DNA of 38,748 nucleotides. It comes from Nitrososphaera sp. (GTDB lineage Archaea > Thermoproteota > Nitrososphaeria > Nitrososphaerales > Nitrososphaeraceae). Of the stretch, positions 6,473 through 15,064 are shown piece by piece. Position 1 is the stretch's first letter. Every line of letters begins with the position of its first letter. Below the pieces are notes generated by a model that worked only from the letters and a program-made list of their open reading frames with translations, had not been told where the DNA came from and did no database searches. A program made the position numbers and the translations under genes. The stretch covers positions 1 to 38,748 of the forward strand of contig NZ_JACAEH010000024.1 in assembly GCF_013388945.1 (NCBI RefSeq). Direction: 5' to 3'.

Positions 6473-9205
6473 ATGTTTCAGAGCGGCAGGACCATGTTTC
6501 GAGCCGGCGGCTTCGAATTCACGACCCGCCACCTGCTCATAATAGCAGTCCTCGCTCTGGCGTTCTCGATTGCGGTGATAATGAGGTCGTACCCCATAAA
6601 GTACGGCTTTTACCTCAACGAGTTCGACCCGTACTTTGACTACAGGGCGACCAAGTTCATACTGGACAACGGGCTTGACGCCTACTGGCGCTGGCACGAC
6701 GACATGTCGTGGTACCCCGAAGGCCGCGACATCGCCGCGACCTCGCAGTCGGGCCTGCACGTGACTGCGGCCATCATGTACCAGATATTTGGGGCCGGCG
6801 CGCCCCTGATGGACTTTACCATCATGTTCCCCGTAGTGATAGGCTCGCTTACAGTCATAGTCGTGTTTGCGCTTGTGCGTGTGCTTGGAGGCACCACCGC
6901 AGGCCTGTTTGCGTCGCTCTTTTTCGCGTTCAGCCCCGCCATAATCCTGAGGGGCAACCTCGGCTGGTTCAAGTCCGAGCCCCTGGGGTTGTTCTTTGGC
7001 CTTATTGCGGCCTACCTCTTTATCTCGGCGATAAGGCACAAGGAGATAAAATACGCCATACCAAAGGCGGTCCTCGGCGGCCTGATACTCGGGCTTGCAA
7101 ACGCCTCGTGGGGCGGAATACAATACTTCAGCATCCCCATTGCGCTGTTCTTCCTTGCGCTCCCATTTTTCAGGCGCGACCTGACCATCCCCATGTACGT
7201 GGCAATCGCGTTCACGGTATTCACGCTCGTCGCCGCAGTCGGGTTCCCGAGGCCGGGCATGTCGTTTGTGACAGGCCTCCCGGGCATCGCCATGGTCGGA
7301 ACGACAGTCTACCTTGTGGCCGCAAACTTTGTCGGCCGGCTCGGCGGGGAAAAGGCCAGGACGCGCAACCTCTCGTTTCTGCTCATAGCCTTTGTCGCGG
7401 CAGGGATAGGGATGATAGCTGCAGGCGCGTACGACGCGCCCAGCTTTAGGTACCTGAACGCGGTCAACCCGTTCATCGGATCTGAAAACGCCCTCGTAGA
7501 GTCGGTGGCGGAGCACCTCACGCCGACCATTGTCGACTACTTCCTTGACTTTTCTCTGCTGCTCATGTTTGCAGGCCTCGGGATCTGGCTTGCGTTCCAG
7601 AAGCGCAGCGACGCGGCCGTGTTTGCCCTGATACTTGGCATAACCGGCGTCTACGTGAGCGCCACGTTTGCCAGGCTGCTCGTGTTTGCGTCAGTCGGCA
7701 TCATAGTTCTTGCAAGCATTGGCCTTGCCGAGATAACCCGGAACGTGATGGAGCGCAAGGAGGCCTCGGCCGCAAAGGGCAAGAAAAAGACAGACGAGGT
7801 CGTCGCAGGGACTTCAAGCACCAAGATGATCTACGTTGCGACGATAATCGCACTATTGCTCATCCCCGTGTTCTACCCGCCCTACTCCAGCTGGATAAGC
7901 GCAGTCGACGTCCCGACTGCGATAGCAAACGGCGGCAGCGTGTTCCGGACCCAGACGCAGGACTGGAACGAAGCCATGAACTGGATCTCTGAAAACACAG
8001 AGGAAGACGCCGTCATCGCGGCCTGGTGGGACTATGGATACTGGATTACCACGCTTGGCGAGCGCACGACTGTCGCCGACAACGCTACTTTGAACCAGAC
8101 GCGCATCGAGTCGCTTGCCAAGATGTTCATAGGCGACCAGGAGGCCGGCGCCAAGATAGCGCAGGACCTCGACGTCGACTACGTGCTTGTATATGTAGTC
8201 GGGCAGAAGGCGCTTACAGGGACTGCCGGCAACGAAACGAGCGCGCAGGTGCCTCTCTTCACGCTCGGGCAGGGAGGCGACGAGAGCAAGAAGACCTGGA
8301 TAATGAGAATAGCCGGCTACGACGAGACCAGGTACCTTGAAAGCGACGGCTTTACGCCCAAGAGCACTTTCTGGCAGTCCACGCTCCTTGGCAAGCTGAT
8401 ACCGTACGAGCCTCTCAACTACGTCCTGTTCGGCCCCAACGGCAACATCGTCAACGTGAGCGAGACGTACCAGCAGGGCTTTAGCCAGCTCTTTTCAAAG
8501 AACGCCAAGTATCCGCCAGGCGAGCAGGGCCTGCCGTTTAACTTGGTCTACTCTTCTTCAAGCTACATCGAGGACCATGACATTGTGACAGGCGTGCACA
8601 TCTACAAGGTGAACCACGACTACGAGCCCAAGCCGAAGGGCGACCCGTACACGCCAAATACCGGCACCCTTGCAGACACCACACCGGGGCCGCAGATTGC
8701 AGAGCTCGAGACTGCGCAGGGCACGATAAAGATAGAGTTCTACCCCAACGCGGCGCCAAGGCACGTGAACAACTTTATCACGCTTGCAAACGACGGGTTC
8801 TACAACGGCACCGTGTTCCACAGGATCTTCCCCGGCTTTGTGATACAGGGCGGCGACCCGCAGACGCGCAACGCGACCTCTGACAGGGACACCTGGGGAC
8901 AGGGCGGGCCGGACTACACCGTCCCGGCAGAATTTAGCGACATACCTCACGTCAGGGGCATAGTCTCGATGGCAAGGGCAAGCGACCCGAATAGTGCTGG
9001 CTCTCAGTTCTTCATAGTACTGGAGGACTCTAGGTTCCTTGACGGCCAGTACACAGTGTTTGGCAGGGTCATAGAGGGCATGGACGTCGTGGACAAGATA
9101 GCCGCCCTTGAGACCGTCGGGGGAGCTTCAGACAACCCGAGAAGGGAACAGCCAGTAAACCCCGACGACGCGAGGATAATCTCTGTAAGAATAGTCGATC
9201 GCTAG
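6473..9205 (+). CDS. aglB: AglB/STT3 oligosaccharyltransferase fused to cyclophilin
   Basis: This 910-aa protein combines two enzymes. Residues ~20-460 are a multi-pass membrane region (GT-C fold) with the first-loop acidic motif NEFDPYFDYR (D52, D56). Residues ~480-730 form the extracytoplasmic domain with the hallmark WWDYG (518-522). This part is the STT3/AglB catalytic subunit, transferring lipid-linked glycans to Asn of exported proteins. Residues ~737-910 are a full cyclophilin-type peptidyl-prolyl isomerase: IEFYPNAAPRHVNNF, VFHRIFPGFVIQGGDP (with the catalytic-type Arg), GSQFFI and VFGRVIEGMDVV. No stop or frameshift separates them. Topology puts the cyclophilin outside, next to the glycosylation site. 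It is convergent with the IMPase gene (4-nt overlap). Confidence 0.95.
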   Translation: MFQSGRTMFRAGGFEFTTRHLLIIAVLALAFSIAVIMRSYPIKYGFYLNEFDPYFDYRATKFILDNGLDAYWRWHDDMSWYPEGRDIAATSQSGLHVTAAIMYQIFGAGAPLMDFTIMFPVVIGSLTVIVVFALVRVLGGTTAGLFASLFFAFSPAIILRGNLGWFKSEPLGLFFGLIAAYLFISAIRHKEIKYAIPKAVLGGLILGLANASWGGIQYFSIPIALFFLALPFFRRDLTIPMYVAIAFTVFTLVAAVGFPRPGMSFVTGLPGIAMVGTTVYLVAANFVGRLGGEKARTRNLSFLLIAFVAAGIGMIAAGAYDAPSFRYLNAVNPFIGSENALVESVAEHLTPTIVDYFLDFSLLLMFAGLGIWLAFQKRSDAAVFALILGITGVYVSATFARLLVFASVGIIVLASIGLAEITRNVMERKEASAAKGKKKTDEVVAGTSSTKMIYVATIIALLLIPVFYPPYSSWISAVDVPTAIANGGSVFRTQTQDWNEAMNWISENTEEDAVIAAWWDYGYWITTLGERTTVADNATLNQTRIESLAKMFIGDQEAGAKIAQDLDVDYVLVYVVGQKALTGTAGNETSAQVPLFTLGQGGDESKKTWIMRIAGYDETRYLESDGFTPKSTFWQSTLLGKLIPYEPLNYVLFGPNGNIVNVSETYQQGFSQLFSKNAKYPPGEQGLPFNLVYSSSSYIEDHDIVTGVHIYKVNHDYEPKPKGDPYTPNTGTLADTTPGPQIAELETAQGTIKIEFYPNAAPRHVNNFITLANDGFYNGTVFHRIFPGFVIQGGDPQTRNATSDRDTWGQGGPDYTVPAEFSDIPHVRGIVSMARASDPNSAGSQFFIVLEDSRFLDGQYTVFGRVIEGMDVVDKIAALETVGGASDNPRREQPVNPDDARIISVRIVDR

Positions 9206-9996
9206 AGCGCGCTTAAAAGCCCGTCGTGCACGAGCCCGTTTGAAGCGACGATGTCCAGCTTGTCAAATACAGGGAACGCCGGCTTGCTCCCGTCAAGTAG
9301 CGACCACCGGCCGCCTGCCTCTTCCACTATCAGCCCGGCGGCTGCAATGTCCCACATGGAAAGGTCGTTGTTAATCGTGCCGTCAAGCCTGCCTGACGCC
9401 ACGTACGCGACTTCAAGGCACAGGCTTCCGAGCTTGTGGAATCGCTTTATCCTGCGCAGGATGTTCTCGTTTATCCTGGCAAAGCGCGCCCCGTCAAACT
9501 TGGTGTGGTTGACGTTGAGGTAGAGCTCCTCCATGCGCTGGCGCTTTGTGACAGCTATCCTGCTGCCGTTGAGGCGCGCTCCTTTGCCTTTTACGGCGGT
9601 AAACTCTTCGCTGTGGTTCGGGTCGACAAGCGCCCCGGTGAGCGTTTCAGGGCCCCTGCACAGTGCAATCGAGGTGCAGAAGAAAGGCAGGCCTATCACA
9701 AAGCTTGCCGTGCCGTCAAGCGGGTCGACGACAAAGTAGTACCCGTCGCGCTTGACGCCTGCGTTGACGCGCCGGTCCTGCTCCTCTGCTACAAACGGGA
9801 TGTCGGGAAACTGCTTTTTCAGGTGGGATATTATCAGCGCCTGCGCCTCGCCGTCGACGCGGGTGACAAGCGACCTGTCGTCCTTGACCGTGACGTTGTA
9901 GGTCTCGTTCTTGCCGAAATTTTCCTTGAGCAATCCGGCGGCCTCTCTGCCTGCGGCAAGCGAGTGTCTCAGGATGTCGTCAAGTTCCAAGCGCAA
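9202..9996 (-). CDS. Inositol-monophosphatase-family phosphatase
   Basis: A Mg-dependent, Li-sensitive-type phosphatase of about 264 aa. The family motifs are complete: an early acidic EEQD (first metal site), VVDPLDGTASF (DPLDGT), and the C-terminal WDIAAAGLIVEEAGG. Archaeal members hydrolyse inositol-1-phosphate, fructose-1,6-bisphosphate or NADP; sequence alone does not decide. The open frame extends upstream to 10191, but those residues are low-complexity Arg/Pro-rich and antisense-like and overlap the neighbouring gene. I chose TTG 9996, with an A/T-rich box about 25 nt upstream (10013-10022). Confidence 0.9.
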   Translation of the reverse strand: MRLELDDILRHSLAAGREAAGLLKENFGKNETYNVTVKDDRSLVTRVDGEAQALIISHLKKQFPDIPFVAEEQDRRVNAGVKRDGYYFVVDPLDGTASFVIGLPFFCTSIALCRGPETLTGALVDPNHSEEFTAVKGKGARLNGSRIAVTKRQRMEELYLNVNHTKFDGARFARINENILRRIKRFHKLGSLCLEVAYVASGRLDGTINNDLSMWDIAAAGLIVEEAGGRWSLLDGSKPAFPVFDKLDIVASNGLVHDGLLSAL

Positions 9997-10021
9997 CTGC
10001 CTTACAGGCGGCGGGGCAATA

Positions 10022-10972
10022 TTACCGTTTGAGGAGCGCGGCGTAGATGAAGGGAAGGAGCGTCGACGCCTCGCCGTGTATCGTGGTCTGCCTCGCCTTG
10101 GTGGTGACCTTGCCCCACGATATTGCCTCGGCCACCAGCGCGCCTGACAGGCTGCCGTCCCACTCGGGCGCTGTCGTGATGTATACTGCATAGTCCAGCC
10201 CTCCGCGGTACTGGTTCCACCAAAGCGTGTGGTGCTTTGATATTCCGCCTCCTACCATGAACGCGCCGGACTTCTTGGCGTCAAAGACTAGGCTTGACAG
10301 CAGGTTCTGGTCCTTCAGGATGTCGAGCTTGAAGTCGCGGTGCTGCTGGTGGAACAACCACACCTGGCTTCCTACCGCGCCGTCGACTATGCCTGGGACG
10401 ACGACTGGAATCTTGTTCTTGTGCGCCCAGTAGAGGAACGACGACTCGCCCAGGCTGCTTCCAATCTTATCTGTGATTTCATACGTAGCGACGTCGCGCT
10501 TGCCCTCCCTGTACATGTCTGCAAGGATTGCCTGCATCTTTTCTTCTATCAGCGGGCCGTAGGCTGACATCGGCACGAGCACGTTTCCAAGCCGGTGCAC
10601 GTCTTTGTCGAGAAGTTCCCGGTCGTCCATGCGAAAGTCGCCGGCGTAGTACTTGTCATAGTATCTTGCGATGTCGTGGTCAAGCGCGCCGCACGTCGTG
10701 ATGACGACGTCAAACATCTTGTTCTTGAGCATGTCCCGGACTATGCCGCGGGCTCCGGTGGACATCAGCGCGGCCACAAATGAGAGGAACTTGGTGCACT
10801 TTGGTTCGTCCATCATCCTCTTCAAAATGTCGACGCCGTCGGCAAGGTTGCGCGACTCAAAGCCGCCTGACTGCTCCATGCTTTTCAGGATGGCGTTTAT
10901 GTCGGTGTTCTTGTCAATCGCGTGGTCTTTGACTGCGCTGTGCAAAAGGTCGTCCTTTTTCCTGCCGGCCAT
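10022..10972 (-). CDS. dys: Deoxyhypusine synthase
   Basis: At 316 aa this is normal archaeal length. The enzyme uses NAD and spermidine (or an agmatine route in some archaea) to modify the aIF5A lysine. Visible: FVAALMSTGARGIVRDML and TTCGALDHDIAR (NAD-site region), VVVPGIVDGAVGSQVW, FMVGGGISKHH, then DYAVYITTAPEWDGSLSGA and SWGK with the catalytic-intermediate Lys at K288. All expected features are intact, so this copy is the best candidate for the true DHS. It is divergent from a second family member. Confidence 0.95.
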   Translation of the reverse strand: MAGRKKDDLLHSAVKDHAIDKNTDINAILKSMEQSGGFESRNLADGVDILKRMMDEPKCTKFLSFVAALMSTGARGIVRDMLKNKMFDVVITTCGALDHDIARYYDKYYAGDFRMDDRELLDKDVHRLGNVLVPMSAYGPLIEEKMQAILADMYREGKRDVATYEITDKIGSSLGESSFLYWAHKNKIPVVVPGIVDGAVGSQVWLFHQQHRDFKLDILKDQNLLSSLVFDAKKSGAFMVGGGISKHHTLWWNQYRGGLDYAVYITTAPEWDGSLSGALVAEAISWGKVTTKARQTTIHGEASTLLPFIYAALLKR

Positions 10973-11044
10973 GCAAGCGTATTGCCCGACCTATAATAAA
11001 AGTCTCATCCGACAGAATTTAAAAGCAAGTGGATTTCTAACAAG
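10973..11044. promoter_or_regulatory. Divergent promoter between two DHS paralogues
   Basis: In 72 nt there is a TATA-like box for each gene: TTTTATTATAG on the minus strand (about 10991-11001, ~25 nt from 10972) and AATTTAAAAG on the plus strand (about 11017-11026, ~24 nt from 11045). The close packing suggests joint regulation. Confidence 0.5.
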
Positions 11045-12139
11045 ATGGTGCACGACCATCACCACCACGACGACCCGAGGCACACATTTTCCGGTCGCAA
11101 GATAGACCCGCCGCAGGTCTCTCCAAACATGACAGTTCCCGAACTTATCAAGTTCTACGGCGCGACAGGCTACAACGCCCGGCGCCTTGCAGAGGCGGCA
11201 GAAATCCTCGAGGACATGATAAACACCAACTCTACTGTCTGCCTCACGCTTGCCGGCGCCATGACTCCGATAGGCATGGGCAGGACGATATCTGCCATGA
11301 TAGAGGCAGGATTCATCGACTGGATAGTGGCGACGGGCGCAAACGTGTACCACGACCTGCACTTTGCATACGGCCTCCCGGTCAAGCAGGGGCACTTTGA
11401 CGTTGACGACGACATCTTGTATGCCAAGCAAATCGTGCGCATCTATGACGTCTACATCAAGGAGTTAGAAACATTGCAGGCGCAGGACCTCCTTGTCCAG
11501 AAGGACATGAAGGAAAGGTCTGCCGAGATCCCGGCAAACGCCTCGACTGCCGACATCTCGTACGCGCTTGGCAAGGCTGCAAAGGAAAACGCCAAGTACC
11601 CGGAAAAGTCGTTCCTTGTAAAGGCGTACGAAAACAAGGTTCCAGTGTACATGCCGGCCATAGGCGACTCGTCGATTGGCCTCAACATGCTGCCGCTATT
11701 GCTTGAAGGCAAGGGCGTCTTCCCGAACACCATCCTTGACGTCGCCGAGTCTGCGGCCATACTGTGGAAGAGCAAGAGATCCGGCGGGCTCGAGCTTGGA
11801 GGCGGCGTCCCGAAGAACTTTTTCCAGCAGACGGGGCCGGCGCTCTACCAGATACTGAAGATAAAGGAAGGCGGCCAGGACTATTTGATACAGATGACAG
11901 ACGCAAGGCCGGACACCGGCGGTCTGTCAGGCGCCACATTGCAGGAAGGCAAGAGCTGGGGCAAAATAAAGACCTCGCACAAGGGAAACGTCATAGTGTA
12001 CGGCGACTCGTCGGTGTATTTCCCGCTGCTCTGCAGCTACGCGCTGTCGGTGTGCAGGCCGCGCAAGCACAAGGAGATATACGGCAAGAAGGACGCGTGG
12101 GTCAGGGACATGAAAAAGATGTACCTGGCTCAGAAATAG
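11045..12139 (+). CDS. Deoxyhypusine synthase paralogue (DHS-like)
   Basis: This 364-aa protein has the DHS fold: LTLAGAMTPIGMG (the counterpart of the STGARG region), IVATGANVYHDLH, PAIGDSSIGLNM, LGGGVPKNFFQQ, and an SWGKIK motif whose Lys (K307) matches the DHS active-site Lys. It differs by a His-rich N-terminus (four His in a row) and a longer middle. Family knowledge: such paralogues include homospermidine-synthase-like and agmatine-using enzymes, so the substrate may be another polyamine. With a canonical DHS beside it, duplication followed by divergence is likely. The 3' end overlaps the next gene by 10 nt (convergent). Confidence 0.85.
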   Translation: MVHDHHHHDDPRHTFSGRKIDPPQVSPNMTVPELIKFYGATGYNARRLAEAAEILEDMINTNSTVCLTLAGAMTPIGMGRTISAMIEAGFIDWIVATGANVYHDLHFAYGLPVKQGHFDVDDDILYAKQIVRIYDVYIKELETLQAQDLLVQKDMKERSAEIPANASTADISYALGKAAKENAKYPEKSFLVKAYENKVPVYMPAIGDSSIGLNMLPLLLEGKGVFPNTILDVAESAAILWKSKRSGGLELGGGVPKNFFQQTGPALYQILKIKEGGQDYLIQMTDARPDTGGLSGATLQEGKSWGKIKTSHKGNVIVYGDSSVYFPLLCSYALSVCRPRKHKEIYGKKDAWVRDMKKMYLAQK

Positions 12140-12513
12140 GACTCGGCCTTGACCGTCCACCTGCCGCCCTTTGATGTCAATTCAATCTGCCCGATTAGAT
12201 TTCCGCCAGAGTAGACCTTGCCAAACTCGGCGCTGCCAAACATCGACGACAGAAGATCTTTCTTTTCGTGGTAGCCCGACTCGACTGCCTTTATGCGCAT
12301 CTTTGCAGAGACTTTTTTTATGATGTTTCTTGCAGCCGACCAGTCGCCCTTCCACGACACAAGCTCAAACGAGCCGAACCTGACAGAATCCATCGAGTAG
12401 CCTGAAAGCCTCGCCTCGAACTTTAGCCTGTTCTTTTTTGCGTACTCGTTCATCCAGCCGACGGCCTCGGCCCCCTTGCCATTCTCTACTGCAAAGCTGT
12501 CGGCCCCTGCCAC
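12130..12513 (-). CDS. Conserved-looking protein of unknown function
   Basis: A 127-aa soluble alpha/beta-like protein without cysteines, signal peptide or membrane segment. I do not recognise a family. The C-terminal part alternates hydrophobic residues in short strands (GKVYSGGNLIGQIELTS), so a small beta sheet is likely. A TATA-like gttaaataac at about 12533-12543 precedes the ATG, supporting expression. It converges with and slightly overlaps the DHS paralogue. Confidence 0.65.
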   Translation of the reverse strand: MAGADSFAVENGKGAEAVGWMNEYAKKNRLKFEARLSGYSMDSVRFGSFELVSWKGDWSAARNIIKKVSAKMRIKAVESGYHEKKDLLSSMFGSAEFGKVYSGGNLIGQIELTSKGGRWTVKAESYF

Positions 12514-12599
12514 GGCGTGAAATCTGCACGTCAGTTATTTAACGCAGCCGCCGCCTGCGGCAATACGCATATCTATTTCCACATTCAATAGTTCAGTGC

Positions 12600-13148
12600 T
12601 TGCCCGCCGAGAAAAAGCCCACCACGGTGCCGGTCGGAAGCCTGCGCCTTGACAGCGAGGTATACCGCGCAGTCACGCAGATGGCGTATTCCCAGCAGAT
12701 GCCGGTAGAGCAGATGATAAACCAGATGCTCAAAAAACAGCTGGTGTCGCAGGAGCTTTTCAGGCACGGCTTTACGATAACGCACAGGGAGACGATGAAG
12801 ACGCTGACAGGCATGCTTTCAGACGAGCTGATAGTAGAGGCGGCGCAAAGCATGAAGTCCTCGCTCAAGGAGATGGTCGTCTCGCGTACCGGAAGTGCCA
12901 GCCCGACCATCCAGCAGTTCTTTTCATCCCTTGCGTCGTTCATGGACCTCAACGGCTTCCCTGCAAGCATCCAGACCGACCCGGAGGACGGCACCGTGAC
13001 TGTCAACGTCAGGCCCAACATCTCGCGCAAGTTCTCGCTTTTCCTCGGCGAGTCGCTGAGGGTGTCGCTTGAAGGCATGGCAGACGTTATAGCCGTCGAC
13101 GCGACCGACACCTCTGTCCACGTAAAGTGCACACCGAAGGCCGGCTGA
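12600..13148 (+). CDS. Putative ribbon-helix-helix regulator with C-terminal domain
   Basis: A 182-aa protein. Residues ~11-50 (GSLRLDSEVYRAVTQMA, then a second helix MPVEQMINQML) look like a ribbon-helix-helix DNA-binding module: a short strand then two helices. The rest (~60-180) is an unassigned alpha/beta domain ending in strands (VTVNVRPNISRKFS), perhaps a sensing or dimerising domain. TTG start at 12600 with an A/T-rich box near 12567-12577. If a regulator, its targets are not visible. Domain assignment is by pattern only. Confidence 0.6.
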   Translation: MPAEKKPTTVPVGSLRLDSEVYRAVTQMAYSQQMPVEQMINQMLKKQLVSQELFRHGFTITHRETMKTLTGMLSDELIVEAAQSMKSSLKEMVVSRTGSASPTIQQFFSSLASFMDLNGFPASIQTDPEDGTVTVNVRPNISRKFSLFLGESLRVSLEGMADVIAVDATDTSVHVKCTPKAG

Positions 13149-13190
13149 GCAGTGGCAAATAATATAAACAAACATTTTCCACACTGAAAT

Positions 13191-13742
13191 GTGCGGGCTT
13201 TCGTTGCAGTCGACGCGACCAGCAGCGCGCTGGGCGAGCTGCAGAAGGATATGATGGGCGCCTGGAGCCCGAGGGATGTAAAACCGGTCGAGGCGCACAA
13301 TTTCCATTTTACCCTGATATTCCTGGGCGAGATTTCAGAGCAGCAGGCCCTTGCGGTCAGAGAGGCGCTGTCGGCGATCTCGTTTGAGCCGTTCTCGCTG
13401 ACGTACACCGGCGTCGGCGCGTTCCCGAGGCCCGGAAACGCAAGGGTGGTCTGGGTGGGAGTCGACAGGGAAGGCGGCAAAAAGCTGGAGGCGCTTGCGC
13501 AGCAGGTGGTCGTAGGCTTGGAGAAATTAGGATTCAAGCCCGACAGGCCGTTTTCGCCCCACCTCACGATATTTCGGGCAAAGAACAGGCACGTGCAGGT
13601 CGGCGTGGAAAAATACGCCGGCAGGACGTTTGGCACCGAGGTCGTAGACAGGGTGCACCTGAAAAAGAGCGACCTTGCGCCTTCCGGCCCCACATACTCG
13701 AACGTTTATACCGTGAGCGCTGTAAAGGAGGAAGGGAAATGA
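13191..13742 (+). CDS. thpR: RNA 2',3'-cyclic phosphodiesterase / 2'-5' RNA ligase-like
   Basis: This 183-aa 2H phosphoesterase has both catalytic H-x-T motifs: HFTLIFLG (His at about 39) and HLTIFRAK (about 124). The opening RAFVAVD is typical of ThpR/LigT. It opens 2',3'-cyclic phosphates in RNA and is often placed next to the archaeal CCA-adding enzyme, as here. GTG start at 13191, with a TATA-like aatataaac box (about 13160-13168) at leaderless distance. Its 3' end overlaps cca by 4 nt (ATGA), so the two are translationally coupled. Confidence 0.93.
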   Translation: MRAFVAVDATSSALGELQKDMMGAWSPRDVKPVEAHNFHFTLIFLGEISEQQALAVREALSAISFEPFSLTYTGVGAFPRPGNARVVWVGVDREGGKKLEALAQQVVVGLEKLGFKPDRPFSPHLTIFRAKNRHVQVGVEKYAGRTFGTEVVDRVHLKKSDLAPSGPTYSNVYTVSAVKEEGK

Positions 13743-15064
13743 CAGACGTGCTGGCAAGGGCGCTTGCGGCGTGCGAGCCCACTCCTGCTGAAGCGACAAA
13801 GCTGGATGGCATCGCCAAACTGGCAAAAGACCTGGTCGAGCAGGCAAAGACGCCGGAAGTGAAAGAAGTGGTGTTCGGCGGTTCTTACGCCAAGGGCACG
13901 TGGCTGCGCGGCGACGCCGACATCGACATCTTTGTGAAAATAGACCCTGCAGTCGACGAGCAGACATTTGAAAAGATAGGCGTGGAGATGGGCAAGAAGG
14001 CCCTCGCCAAGTTCAGGCCGACTCTGCGCTACTCCGACCACCCCTACGTCGAGGCGTTTGTCAGAGGCGTCAGGATAAACGTCGTGCCGTGCTACGACGT
14101 CGAGCGGGGCAAGTGGAAGAGCGCGGCCGACAGGTCGACGTTCCACACAGAGTACGTGACGCGCACGCTGGGCGCGGAAAAGCGCGCGCACGTGCGACTC
14201 TTGAAAAAGTTCCTGAAAAGCGCCGGCATCTACGGCGCCGAGATATCCACCGGGGGTTTCTCCGGCTACGTGTCGGAAGTTCTTGTCGCAAAGTACGGCT
14301 CGCTTGAAGGCGTGCTTGCAGCCGCGTCTGAATTCCGGCAGGGGCAGGTGATCGCAGTCGGCGACTACGACCCGGACTTCGTCAAGGGGTTCTCTAGCCC
14401 GCTTGTGATAATCGACCCCGTGGATCCGAGGCGCAACCTCGGGACTGCGGTATCGCCCGAGTGCGCCGGCAGGCTCGTGCTTGCAGCAAGGGCGTTTCTG
14501 AACAAGCCCTCAGTCCGGTTCTTTTCAAGGCAAAAGCCGAGGGTCAACAAAAAGCTGTACCCACACGTTCTGGTCGCCGAGTTTTCGCACCGCAGGCGCA
14601 GCCCCGACACGATATGGGGCCAGATGAAGAGGAGCCAGAACGCGGTAGCCAAGCAGCTGGAGCTTGCAGGCTTTGCGGTGATAAGGTCGACGTGCACGAC
14701 AGACGAGGAGACGCGCGGCGCATTTGCGTTCCTGCTAGAGTCGCACACGCTTGCCCCGTACACTACAAGGAAGGGCCCCGAGATATTCAGGGCCAAAGAC
14801 GTAGCCAGCTTTGTCGCAAAGGCAAACGGCCCGCTTGTGATGTGGGCCGACAGAGAGATGCGCGTCTCTACCATAGTGAGAAGGAAGGAGACTGACGCCG
14901 GCAGGCTCGTCAGGGCGCTTCTCAACAACGACGGGAGCGGAGTGGCAAGGGGGATGATAACTGGAAATGTCAAGATTTATACTGGAAACCGCAGGTCAAG
15001 TCCTCTGGTGAAGCAGGCAGTTGACGAGCTTGCATCGACAGAGGGCCTCATTTTCGGGTCTTGA
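13739..15064 (+). CDS. cca: CCA-adding enzyme (archaeal class I tRNA nucleotidyltransferase)
   Basis: Adds CCA to tRNA 3' ends. At 441 aa it is normal for archaeal enzymes. The nucleotidyltransferase signature GGSYAKGTWLRGDADIDIFV (residues ~46-65) holds the two catalytic Asp; a third Asp is expected in the RINVVPCYDV region. The central domain contains the SGYVSEVL stretch, and the C-terminal body continues to the end. Both tRNA genes in this window lack a full encoded CCA and would need it. The ATG overlaps the thpR stop in ATGA; its 3' end overlaps the kinase gene by about 44 nt. Confidence 0.95.
   Translation: MTDVLARALAACEPTPAEATKLDGIAKLAKDLVEQAKTPEVKEVVFGGSYAKGTWLRGDADIDIFVKIDPAVDEQTFEKIGVEMGKKALAKFRPTLRYSDHPYVEAFVRGVRINVVPCYDVERGKWKSAADRSTFHTEYVTRTLGAEKRAHVRLLKKFLKSAGIYGAEISTGGFSGYVSEVLVAKYGSLEGVLAAASEFRQGQVIAVGDYDPDFVKGFSSPLVIIDPVDPRRNLGTAVSPECAGRLVLAARAFLNKPSVRFFSRQKPRVNKKLYPHVLVAEFSHRRRSPDTIWGQMKRSQNAVAKQLELAGFAVIRSTCTTDEETRGAFAFLLESHTLAPYTTRKGPEIFRAKDVASFVAKANGPLVMWADREMRVSTIVRRKETDAGRLVRALLNNDGSGVARGMITGNVKIYTGNRRSSPLVKQAVDELASTEGLIFGS

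Noticed and set aside
6341-7516. 391-codon minus-strand frame opposite aglB
   Set aside because: Antisense of a GC-rich membrane protein gene; low-complexity Arg/His/Glu composition.
9997-10191. N-terminal extension of the inositol-monophosphatase protein
   Set aside because: Arg/Pro-rich, overlaps the DHS coding region; TTG 9996 fits the family start.
12593-13693. 366-codon minus-strand frame opposite the RHH protein and thpR
   Set aside because: Shadow of two plausible plus-strand genes with good promoters.
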